The notes beneath the pieces were generated by a model. That model saw only the letters and a list, made by a program, of their open reading frames with translations, ran no database searches and was not told the origin of the DNA. From CAMCYM01 sp041191165 (GTDB lineage Bacteria; Bacteroidota; Bacteroidia; Flavobacteriales_D; Sanyastnellaceae), in contig JBEEPJ010000049.1 in the NCBI GenBank assembly GCA_041191165.1, positions 1 through 11,889 on the forward strand: 11,889 nucleotides of DNA, in the 5' to 3' direction. Below, piece by piece: positions 1 through 6,515 of the stretch. A program made the translations under genes and the position numbers. Position 1 is the stretch's first letter. Each line of letters starts with the position of its first letter.

Positions 1-1202
1 ATCACCCGCACGGGGAGTCCTTTGCCATCCATCCAAACGATCCAGCGGGGCGAGATTTGCGGATTGCCGCAGCGGACTTGGTCATTTCCATGCTGCCCGC
101 AACGCTGCATGCCGAGGTGGCGGCCGTGGCCATTGCGGCCCGCGTGCCCATGATAACGCCGAGCTACATCTCCCCGGAGATGGCGGCCCTGGACCGAGAG
201 GCGGAGCGTGCTGGCGTATTGATTTTGAACGAAATGGGCCTCGATCCGGGGTTAGATCACCTGTGCGCGATCAAGATGCTGGACGAGATTCGAAGCGCTG
301 GCGGGGTCATTCGGTCCTTCGAATCGTATTGCGGCGGGCTCATCGCGCCGGATTGCGACGACAACCCGTGGCACTATAAGTTCAGCTGGAATCCGCGCAA
401 CGTGGTGCTGGCCGGGCAGGGGGGGGCGGCGGTGTTTCAGGAAGGGGGGCGCGCGCGGTTGGTGCCGCCGCACCGGGTGTTCCAGCAGCCGCGCCAGGTG
501 GAGGTGCAGGGTCGGTTGTACGAGGGGTATCCCAATCGCGATTCGCTCTCCTACAAGTACTTATACGGTTTGGATGCAGTCCAAACCCTCATCCGCGGCA
601 CCCTCCGCGGCCCGGGTTTTTGCGCCGGATGGGACGCCCTGGTGCAGCTGGGGTGCGTCCGTGATGACGTCCAGCTCGAGTGGGCGGAAGGGATCTCGTG
701 GTCGGAGTGGCTGCGGACTTTCGTGCCGGGTGCAGGCGCAGAGGCGAATTTGCGGCAGGCCGTAGCGGAGTACACCGGGGCAACCCCCGGGGCACTGGAA
801 TTGCTGGATTGGCTCGGATTGTTCGACGAGCGCACCGGGCCGGCGGTCTTCAAGGGTTCGCCGGCTTCGGTGCTGCAGCGGCTGCTGGAGGAGCGTTGGA
901 AACTCGGGCCCACCGACCGGGACCTCGTGGTGCAGTGGCATCGGGTGGAGTTCGAGTGGGAGGGCAGCCGCTGGGAACGTCAGAGCTCGCTGGTGCTCGA
1001 GGGCCGCGACGCGCGGTTCACGGCGATGAGCGATACGGTGGGCCTGCCCATCGCCCTCGCCGCGGAAATCATGCTGGAGGGGGAGGGCTTCGGGCGCGTC
1101 GGGGTGGAGGCGCCCATGGCCCCGGTGTACCACGAGCGGCTGCTGCCGCGCCTCGAGGCCCTGGGCATCCAGTTTGTGGAGGAAACCCGCCGGCTCGGAT
1201 GA
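1..1202 (+). CDS. Saccharopine dehydrogenase family protein, 5' end outside window
   Basis: NAD(P)-dependent oxidoreductase of the saccharopine dehydrogenase/reductase family, which acts on saccharopine in lysine metabolism in the cytoplasm. The frame is open to the left edge (first full codon at base 3), so the nucleotide-binding glycine motif is missing and the TTG at 57 is an internal codon. About 399 residues are visible; complete members have roughly 440-450. Recognisable family segments are DLVISMLPA near base 80, SYISPEM near 160, NEMGLDPGLDH near 227-259, GGLIAPDCDDNPW near 334-372, WNPRNVVLAGQG near 388-420 and NRDSLSYKYLYGL near 532-570, followed by RGTLRGPGFC. The stop (1200-1202) overlaps the next start in an ATGA junction. 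The family call is firm. The physiological direction (lysine breakdown or another role) is inference, because no partner lysine gene is in view. Confidence 0.93.
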   Translation, partial: HPHGESFAIHPNDPAGRDLRIAAADLVISMLPATLHAEVAAVAIAARVPMITPSYISPEMAALDREAERAGVLILNEMGLDPGLDHLCAIKMLDEIRSAGGVIRSFESYCGGLIAPDCDDNPWHYKFSWNPRNVVLAGQGGAAVFQEGGRARLVPPHRVFQQPRQVEVQGRLYEGYPNRDSLSYKYLYGLDAVQTLIRGTLRGPGFCAGWDALVQLGCVRDDVQLEWAEGISWSEWLRTFVPGAGAEANLRQAVAEYTGATPGALELLDWLGLFDERTGPAVFKGSPASVLQRLLEERWKLGPTDRDLVVQWHRVEFEWEGSRWERQSSLVLEGRDARFTAMSDTVGLPIALAAEIMLEGEGFGRVGVEAPMAPVYHERLLPRLEALGIQFVEETRRLG

Positions 1203-1711
1203 GGTCGATGATGGGGGCTTGGATTCGACAGCGCGCCATGGGGGCGCTGTGCACGGGGGGGCTGCTGGCCGGGCTGGCCCTCGCGCCCGTGCAGGGCTGG
1301 GCATGTCGGTGCGGGGAAGTGCCGGTTTGGCCTGTCAACCTCCAACCGGACTCCGCGTGGGTCCAATCCGCCATCGCCTGGCGCTTGGGCTCGCCCACCT
1401 CCGGATGCCGCGACGTGGTGGACGCCGTCGACGCGCTCGTCTTGAGCTGGATCGCGCGCTCGTCCGACGTCACGGTTCGAATCGACCGCGCGGACTGGGA
1501 ATTCCTCGCCGCGGACCCGACCCACATCTACTTGCTCGCGCAGGCGCTCTACGCGCGGGAGGTGCGCGGGGAGCCGGTGGAGCCCCGGCGCGTGGTGCGC
1601 GAAGTGCGCCGGGCCAGCCGGAGTTGTGGAAAATGGCACAGCCCGGAACTGCGCAAGGCATTCCGGGCGGCGCGGAGGAAATTCGATCGGGGAGAGGAGC
1701 TTCAGCGCTGA
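1199..1711 (+). CDS. Small exported cysteine-containing protein, unknown function
   Basis: I do not recognise this 170-residue protein. The N-terminus has basic residues, a hydrophobic stretch (about residues 13-30, GALCTGGLLAGLALAP) and a likely signal peptidase I site after GWA, so the mature protein would begin at CRCG. It is not a good lipobox. The mature part has five cysteines (CRC near the start, one in SGC, one in SCGKW), which could form disulfides or bind metal, and a basic, arginine-rich C-terminal third. The ATG at 1199 forms an ATGA overlap with the saccharopine dehydrogenase stop. ATGs at 1208 and 1211 are alternatives, the latter with GAGG six bases upstream. Its last ten bases overlap the convergent gene at 1702. 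Coding status rests on the full-length frame, the signal peptide and the coupled start. Confidence 0.6.
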   Translation: MRSMMGAWIRQRAMGALCTGGLLAGLALAPVQGWACRCGEVPVWPVNLQPDSAWVQSAIAWRLGSPTSGCRDVVDAVDALVLSWIARSSDVTVRIDRADWEFLAADPTHIYLLAQALYAREVRGEPVEPRRVVREVRRASRSCGKWHSPELRKAFRAARRKFDRGEELQR

Positions 1712-1712
1712 A
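1701..1712. repeat. 12-base perfect palindrome holding two convergent stop codons
   Basis: TTCAGCGCTGAA reads identically on both strands. It encodes the last two residues (Gln-Arg) and the TGA stop of the plus-strand gene ending at 1711 and also of the minus-strand gene ending at 1702. The two genes therefore end with the same ten bases, each on its own strand. It has no loop and no T-tract, so it is not a classical intrinsic terminator. Confidence 0.85.
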
Positions 1713-2256
1713 TCGCGGCGCGGGTCGCGGCCTCGTTCGTGCGTTCCCAGATGAGACCGGAGACGCGGGTGTAGTTGCGCAGCGGACCGAAAGATCCGTC
1801 GGGATGCCAGGTCAGCACCGCCACCGGGAAGGCCAAATCGTCTTCCATCGACTGCAAGTTCATCGGAACCGGAATCATCGTGACGAAGCATTCATAGGCG
1901 GGGGTGGTGCGCAGGGGTTTGTCCTGGCGCAGCACCCGGATTTTTGCCCAATCCTCCCGCACGTGCTCGGTCCGGGTGTCGAAGCTCAACCGCTTGGTCA
2001 AGGCTCCGTCCTGCACCAGCTCGATGGAGTAGATGTGTTCGAGCGCCAACTCCATGTCCAGCTTGCCGTGGCGGTTGGGGGTCAGGGTGCGGATGAGGTC
2101 ATTCCCTTGGTACAGGTGAACCTCGGTCGATCGCGGGTCGGCGACCTTGCTTTCCACTTGCATGCGAACGTGGAGCTGGGCATGTACCACTGAGGTCACG
2201 GCAGCTGTCAGCCCCAATACCATCAGGGCGGCCATTCGGAGGAAGTTCTGCGTCAT
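1702..2256 (-). CDS. Exported beta-sandwich-like protein, unknown function
   Basis: A 184-residue protein with a clear signal peptide: hydrophobic residues about 7-24 and an A-x-A-type site at VVHA|Q near residue 27. The mature N-terminal half (about residues 28-95) has the rhythm of the carboxypeptidase-regulatory/CnaB-like beta-sandwich modules common on Bacteroidota surface proteins: a gxv-Y-g line, then a G-K-L-x-x-x-L turn, then YSIELVQDGALTKRLSFDT. That resemblance is by eye only. The C-terminal half has aromatic residues and no motif I know. Unlike most genes here it has a plausible ribosome binding site, and it is divergent from ispH across a 67-base gap. The periplasm or outer surface is the expected location. 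Function is unknown. Confidence 0.7.
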   Translation of the reverse strand: MTQNFLRMAALMVLGLTAAVTSVVHAQLHVRMQVESKVADPRSTEVHLYQGNDLIRTLTPNRHGKLDMELALEHIYSIELVQDGALTKRLSFDTRTEHVREDWAKIRVLRQDKPLRTTPAYECFVTMIPVPMNLQSMEDDLAFPVAVLTWHPDGSFGPLRNYTRVSGLIWERTNEAATRAAIQR

Positions 2257-2266
2257 GCCCCCTTCT
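2257..2266 (-). promoter_or_regulatory. Shine-Dalgarno-like site of the exported protein gene
   Basis: On the minus strand AGAAGGGGGC sits directly before the ATG at 2256, with the AGAAGG core four bases from the start. Most other starts in this window have no purine-rich site at a useful distance, so this one stands out and supports the chosen start. Confidence 0.45.
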
Positions 2267-2287
2267 ACGCGGCTGTGGCCCCAGGGG

Positions 2288-2319
2288 TTTCGTTCCGGCC
2301 TTTGCGCGCCCTAACTTCG
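2288..2319 (+). promoter_or_regulatory. Candidate Bacteroidota-type promoter of ispH
   Basis: TAACTTCG (2312-2319) fits the Bacteroidota -7 box TAnnTTTG with one change, and TTTCG (2288-2292) lies 19 bases upstream where the -33 TTG/TTTG box is expected. The -7 box ends four bases before the ispH ATG at 2324, so transcription would start at or within a few bases of the start codon and give a nearly leaderless mRNA. The 67-base divergent gap contains no other obvious site. The match is by eye; the -33 element is weak. Confidence 0.4.
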
Positions 2320-2323
2320 CGTC

Positions 2324-3562
2324 ATGCGCACCTTCGAAATCCCGCAGTTTTACCGCAGTCCCCTCATCTCCCGCATCAAGCTCGCAAGGAAGCAGGCAGA
2401 TGGGATGAAGAAAGACTTCCGGCCCACGGTCCTGGATTTTGGCCCCATCCGGTTTGTGTTGGCGCGCCACTTTGGCTTTTGCTATGGCGTGGAAAATGCC
2501 ATTGAAATTATCTACCGCGCGCTGGAGGAAAATCCGGACAAGCGGGTTTTTCTGTTAAGCCAAATGATCCACAACCCCGAGGTCAACGCCGACCTCGAGA
2601 GCCGGGGCGTCCGATTTCTCTTCAGCACTTCCGGCGCCGAGATCACCCCGTTGTCGGTGCTGCAGCCTGACGATGTCGTCGTGGTTCCGGCCTTCGGGAC
2701 CACGCTGGAACTGGAGCGCGACCTGACGGCCCGGGGCGTGGACCTCGCGCGCTACGACACCACCTGTCCCTTCGTGGAGAAGGTGTGGAAGCGCTCGGCC
2801 AAGTTGGGCGAATCCGCACACACAGTCATCATCCACGGCAAGCCGGAGCACGAGGAAACCCGGGCCACTTTCAGCCACGCGTCGGCGTCGGCTCCGGCCT
2901 TGGTCATCCGCGACATGGCCGAGGCCGAGCGGCTTTGTGCGTACCTCGAAGGCCGCCAGCCCTGGAGCCGTTTTTTCGAGGACTTTCCCGACCGGACCAG
3001 CCCGGGATTCCAGCCTGAGCTTCATCTGCAGCGGGTGGGGGTGGTAAACCAAACCACCATGCTCGCCACGGAGACGGTGGCCATTAGCGATCGCATCCGC
3101 CGCGCCCTGGACCACTGGGCCCAGTCGGAGCCCGCCGGCAAGGACTTCGCCAATACCCGAGACACTTTGTGTTACGCCACCCTCGACAACCAGCAGGCGA
3201 CCGAAGGGGCACTGGCCCATGCCACCCCCGACTGGGCTGTGGTGGTGGGGGGGTACAACAGTTCGAACACTTCTCATCTGGTGGAGTTGATTGAACCGAT
3301 AGCTCCTACCTTCTTTATTTCCAACGAGAAGGCCATATTAAATGCAGCTGAAATTCAGCACTTCAATCTGCATTCCGGACAGCTTGAGGTCTCGCCCACG
3401 CCCTGGGCCTCGGCGGACTCAGATCATGTCCCGACGGTGCTGTTGACCAGCGGAGCCTCCTGCCCCGATGCCACGGTGGAGCGGGTCATGGAGCGCATCC
3501 TCTCTTTTTATCCCGGGGCAAAAAGTGCCGATGAGGTTTGGGCGCAGGGGTCGTGGGCGTGA
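2324..3562 (+). CDS. ispH: 4-hydroxy-3-methylbut-2-enyl diphosphate reductase (IspH), long form
   Basis: Iron-sulfur enzyme that reduces HMBPP to isopentenyl and dimethylallyl diphosphate, the last step of the MEP pathway, in the cytoplasm. The 412-residue length, with an N-terminal extension of about 45 residues and a long insert near 200-235, fits the long plant/cyanobacterial/Bacteroidota form rather than the roughly 310-residue E. coli form. The three cluster ligands are visible as Cys53 (GFCYGVENA), Cys148 (DTTCPFVEKVW) and Cys283 (DTLCYATLDNQQAT). Substrate-binding residues include His83 (MIHNPEVN), His171 (IIHGKPEHEET), the VNQTTM motif near 241 and SSN at 313-315. LTSGASCPDA near 374 is the usual C-terminal motif. 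It has its own candidate promoter and no SD site. Its product feeds isoprenoids, including the carotenoids made by the operon at the right end. Confidence 0.96.
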   Translation: MRTFEIPQFYRSPLISRIKLARKQADGMKKDFRPTVLDFGPIRFVLARHFGFCYGVENAIEIIYRALEENPDKRVFLLSQMIHNPEVNADLESRGVRFLFSTSGAEITPLSVLQPDDVVVVPAFGTTLELERDLTARGVDLARYDTTCPFVEKVWKRSAKLGESAHTVIIHGKPEHEETRATFSHASASAPALVIRDMAEAERLCAYLEGRQPWSRFFEDFPDRTSPGFQPELHLQRVGVVNQTTMLATETVAISDRIRRALDHWAQSEPAGKDFANTRDTLCYATLDNQQATEGALAHATPDWAVVVGGYNSSNTSHLVELIEPIAPTFFISNEKAILNAAEIQHFNLHSGQLEVSPTPWASADSDHVPTVLLTSGASCPDATVERVMERILSFYPGAKSADEVWAQGSWA

Positions 3563-3564
3563 AC

Positions 3565-3572
3565 TAAATTCG
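3565..3572 (+). promoter_or_regulatory. Candidate -7 promoter box before the small membrane protein
   Basis: TAAATTCG lies in the 15-base gap after the ispH stop and ends five bases before the ATG at 3578. It has the same TAnnTTCGC form and position as the box before ispH. No good -33 element is visible: the nearest TTTG, at 3537-3540, is 24 bases away. The site may therefore be a weak internal promoter or chance. Confidence 0.3.
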
Positions 3573-3577
3573 CTCCC

Positions 3578-3970
3578 ATGGAAGCGCCCAAGTTGAAGAG
3601 CATCATCCGCAATGTCCGGACGGAACCCCGGAAGTTCCAGTTCCGTTCCCGGCACCTCTCGGACGCCCGTCCGGAGTGGGAGGCCCGCAAAGCCCGCATC
3701 GAAAAGGAGGTGCGGGGGGATATCCCCGGGGAAGCGGCGGCTCCTGAAGCGATTCGGTTCCGCCGCGGTCGGGGCGAACGTCCGGAGCCCGGCTCGCGGG
3801 CGGAGCGCAGGCTCGCCGTGCAACGCGGCGCGCGGCTCTACACCTTGCGGGTGGGGATGTGGATTGTGGTCTGCGCCTACCTGGTTTACCGGGGTTGGAA
3901 ATGGGCGGAGCACAAGGATTGGGACACCCTCTTGAATGGATTGCGGAATGCAGGTGAATCCGGTTTCTGA
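3578..3970 (+). CDS. Small single-span membrane protein upstream of mutL
   Basis: A 130-residue basic protein. The first 80 residues are charged and probably cytoplasmic (LKSIIRN, KFQFRSRHL and an Arg/Glu-rich middle). One membrane span follows at about residues 92-108 (VGMWIVVCAYLVYRGWKW), then a short tail. Many Bacteroidota carry a small protein of this plan, with an F-x-x-R-x-x motif near the N-terminus and a late membrane span, next to mutL. Some are labelled riboflavin synthase subunit beta, which this sequence does not support. It follows ispH by 15 bases and its 3' end overlaps the mutL start. Function is unknown; the family resemblance is from memory. Confidence 0.72.
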   Translation: MEAPKLKSIIRNVRTEPRKFQFRSRHLSDARPEWEARKARIEKEVRGDIPGEAAAPEAIRFRRGRGERPEPGSRAERRLAVQRGARLYTLRVGMWIVVCAYLVYRGWKWAEHKDWDTLLNGLRNAGESGF

Positions 3971-5813
3971 GGGCCTCGCCGCTCCCAAGAACGGAGATTG
4001 CATCGTGCAACTCCCGGACCATGTGGCCAATCAAATCGCCGCAGGAGAGGTCATTCAGCGTCCCGCCTCCGCGGTGAAGGAGTTGATGGAGAACGCCGTC
4101 GATGCCGGTGCCGAGCGCATTGAAGTGCGTGTGGAGGATGCGGGCAGAACCCTCATTCAGGTGCTCGACAACGGGAGCGGAATGTCTTTCGCAGATGCAT
4201 TGCGGAGCTTCGACCGCCACGCCACCTCCAAATTGCGCCAGGTGGATGACCTGTTTCAGCTGGTGACGAAGGGATTTCGAGGGGAGGCCCTGGCTTCCAT
4301 CGCCTCCATTGCCCAAGTGGAGCTGCGCACCCGTCGCCAGGCGGATGAGATGGGGACCCGCGTGGGGGTGGAGGGATCGCGGTGCGTGGCCCATGAGCCT
4401 TGTGCCGCTCCCGTGGGGACGGTCATCTCGGTGAAGAATTTGTTCTACAATGTGCCCGCACGCCGGCAGTTCCTCAAGGGAGATGCGGTGGAGTTGCGCC
4501 ATGTCATCGATGAATTTCAGCGGGTAGCCCTGGCGCACCCGGAGATTGCCTTCAAACTCTTCTCCCAGGGCACGGAACTTTTCCACCTCAAGCCGGGCAG
4601 TCTGCGGCAGCGCGTGGTGGGGGTCTTCGGGTCCAAGTACGATGAGCGCCTGGTCCCGGTGGATGAGCGGACGGATGTGGTGGAGATGGTGGGTTTTGTG
4701 GGCAAACCCGCCCATGCCCGCAAGGTGAGGGGGGAGCAATTCTTGTTCGTGAACCAACGGTTTATCAAGCACCCGGGGATTCACCGGGCGATTCTCGAAG
4801 CTTACGAGGGCGTGCTTCCCGCGGGACACCACCCGTTTTATGTCCTTTTTCTCGACATCGATCCCGCCCGGGTCGATGTGAACATCCACCCCACAAAGGT
4901 GGAAGTGAAGTTCGATGAGGAGCGCACCATCTACCAGTTGCTGCTGCCCGCCGTGCGACGGGCCCTCGGGCGGTTCCATGTCGCGCCTTCGCTCGACTTC
5001 GATCAGGAGTCGTCGTTCCAGATTCCGACCCTGCGGCCCACAGATGCCCTGCCCGAGGAGCCGCGCATCGCAGTGGACCCCACATACAATCCCTTTTCCC
5101 CTGCGTCTTCCCGGGGTGGGTATTCCGCTTCGGGTGGAGGATACCAACCTGCCAAGCGGAGTGCGGTAGCAGCCGGTTGGGATTGGATGCGCTGGCCGGA
5201 AAACACCTCGCCAGCGGCGGCGGAGCCGCTGGTTCCCGAGGCCCAGGTCGGGGAAGACGTGCGCCCCATGTTCCAATTCCGGCAGCGTTACATCGTCACC
5301 TCCATTCGTTCGGCTCTGGTGCTTATCGACATCCCGCGGGCCCATGCGCGGGTGCTGTATGAGCGTTTCGTTCACCAGCTGGAGGATGCCGCGACTGCGC
5401 CGGTCATTCAGCGCCTGTTGTTTCCGGAGGAAGTGGAGTTGGGACCGGCGGATCGCGCTTGGCTGGCTGAAAATGGGGCTTGGTTGCATCGATTGGGACT
5501 GGAAGTGGAGTTGACAGAGCAGGGCGCACGGGTGACTGGGGTCCCAGCAGAGGGAGAAGCCCAGCCCCGGGAGTTGCTCGAGGCCGCCCTCGACCCCCAT
5601 GGCGCTGATGAAGCCCGGGTCTCTCGGGCGGAATGGGTGGCGGCGCGTTGGGCCCGTGCGGGGGCTTATCGGCCGGGGCGCAGACTGGCCAGTGCAGAGA
5701 TGACGGACTTGTTGGACCGGTTGTTCGGCTGCTCCGTCCCGGCATTGGACCCCTTCGGACGGCCAGTCCTTGTTACCTTTGAGGCAGCCGATATCCAGGA
5801 TCGGTTTCAGTAA
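3948..5813 (+). CDS. mutL: DNA mismatch repair protein MutL
   Basis: GHKL ATPase that links MutS mismatch recognition to strand removal. The N-terminal ATPase motifs are intact (numbering from ATG 3948): ANQIAAGEV near 27-35, VKELMENAVDAGA near 43-55 with the catalytic Glu and Mg-binding Asn, DNGSGM 74-79, RHATSKL 90-96, GFRGEALASI 109-118, and GTV...NVPARRQFLK 157-177. HPTKVEVKF near 314-322 closes the transducer domain. A variable Gly/Pro/Ser-rich linker (about 350-435) leads to the C-terminal dimerisation domain. The nuclease motif there is DIPRAHARVLYE (461-472) instead of DQHAxxExxxxE, and the later motifs read ARWARAG and DPFGRP, so the nickase centre looks lost. The ATG at 3948 overlaps the upstream gene by 23 bases; an in-frame ATG at 3936 is the alternative. 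The stop TAA abuts the next ATG. Confidence 0.95.
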   Translation: MQVNPVSEGLAAPKNGDCIVQLPDHVANQIAAGEVIQRPASAVKELMENAVDAGAERIEVRVEDAGRTLIQVLDNGSGMSFADALRSFDRHATSKLRQVDDLFQLVTKGFRGEALASIASIAQVELRTRRQADEMGTRVGVEGSRCVAHEPCAAPVGTVISVKNLFYNVPARRQFLKGDAVELRHVIDEFQRVALAHPEIAFKLFSQGTELFHLKPGSLRQRVVGVFGSKYDERLVPVDERTDVVEMVGFVGKPAHARKVRGEQFLFVNQRFIKHPGIHRAILEAYEGVLPAGHHPFYVLFLDIDPARVDVNIHPTKVEVKFDEERTIYQLLLPAVRRALGRFHVAPSLDFDQESSFQIPTLRPTDALPEEPRIAVDPTYNPFSPASSRGGYSASGGGYQPAKRSAVAAGWDWMRWPENTSPAAAEPLVPEAQVGEDVRPMFQFRQRYIVTSIRSALVLIDIPRAHARVLYERFVHQLEDAATAPVIQRLLFPEEVELGPADRAWLAENGAWLHRLGLEVELTEQGARVTGVPAEGEAQPRELLEAALDPHGADEARVSRAEWVAARWARAGAYRPGRRLASAEMTDLLDRLFGCSVPALDPFGRPVLVTFEAADIQDRFQ

Positions 5814-6503
5814 ATGTTCAACAACACCCCACAGGTCGTCAAGCAGCTCATCATCCTCAATGTGCTGTTCTATTTGGGAACGATGGTCGTCGGGGAGGAA
5901 GTGGCCATTCCCATGCTGGCCGGAACGTACCCGGGTTCGCCTTTCTTCCGCCCTTGGCAGATCATCACGCACATGTTTATGCATGGCGGGCTGACCCATA
6001 TTTTCTTCAACATGTACGCCCTCTACATGTTTGGGAGTCAATTGGAGCGGGTTTGGGGCGGACAACGATTCTTGAAGTACTACATCGTCAGCGGGTTGGG
6101 CGGGTTCTTCCTGCACGAATTGGTCGTGGGATGGGAGGTGTACTTGCAGTACGGCACCTTTTTTCCCAGTTGGGAGCAAATCGTCGAACCCGGCTGGTCG
6201 GAACAGATGGCCTACCGCTACACGGAAAACCTGTTCGGTCGGGTGGTGGGGGCGTCCGGTGCGGTATTCGGGGTCTTGCTGGCCTTCGGGATGTTGTTCC
6301 CCAATACCCAGCTCTTCCTGCTGTTTCCGCCCATTCCCATCAAGGCGAAGTATTTCGTGCTTTTCTACGGCCTGCTGGAACTGGTGCTGGGTTTGCAGGC
6401 GGGTTTGGGAAGCCAAATCGCCCACTTCGCCCACCTCGGCGGCATGCTCTTCGGATTTTTGTTGCTTCGCTCTTGGCAGCGCGACCGGGGCACGTTCTAT
6501 TGA
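5814..6503 (+). CDS. Rhomboid family intramembrane serine protease (first of two)
   Basis: A 229-residue polytopic protein with the six-span rhomboid core. It cleaves single-span membrane proteins inside the bilayer. The catalytic dyad is visible as Ser148 in GASGAVFG and His207 in HFAHLGGMLFGF. The oxyanion/L1 region reads HMFMHGGLTHIFFNMYALYMFG (about 53-74), with the conserved His and Asn. A long loop (about 104-142) separates the middle spans and I know of similar loops in Bacteroidota members. The ATG follows the mutL TAA with no gap and no SD site, so initiation probably depends on ribosomes finishing mutL. No substrate can be named from the sequence. Confidence 0.93.
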   Translation: MFNNTPQVVKQLIILNVLFYLGTMVVGEEVAIPMLAGTYPGSPFFRPWQIITHMFMHGGLTHIFFNMYALYMFGSQLERVWGGQRFLKYYIVSGLGGFFLHELVVGWEVYLQYGTFFPSWEQIVEPGWSEQMAYRYTENLFGRVVGASGAVFGVLLAFGMLFPNTQLFLLFPPIPIKAKYFVLFYGLLELVLGLQAGLGSQIAHFAHLGGMLFGFLLLRSWQRDRGTFY

Positions 6504-6515
6504 TTTCCCTCGAAA

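Noticed and set aside
57..59. TTG as a start codon for the saccharopine dehydrogenase
   Set aside because: The frame is open to the left edge and DLRIAAADLVISMLP is internal sequence of the family.
419..426. Run of eight G in the saccharopine dehydrogenase gene as a frameshift
   Set aside because: The protein stays on family motif on both sides (VVLAGQGG then the conserved later segments), so the frame is intact.
980..1891. Long minus-strand open frame opposite the saccharopine dehydrogenase end and the small exported protein
   Set aside because: Shadow of GC-rich coding sequence with no recognisable domain; it also runs through the end of the real minus-strand gene in another frame.
3554..3590. 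TGGGCG / CGCCCA inverted repeat flanking the start at 3578
   Set aside because: Arms of six bases with a 25-base loop are common in GC-rich sequence, and there is no supporting feature.
5774..5781. TACCTTTG, an exact Bacteroidota -7 box, 32 bases before the first rhomboid gene
   Set aside because: It lies inside the mutL coding sequence and no -33 box stands at the right distance (nearest TTG is 26 bases away). A six-base match is expected a few times by chance in this length.
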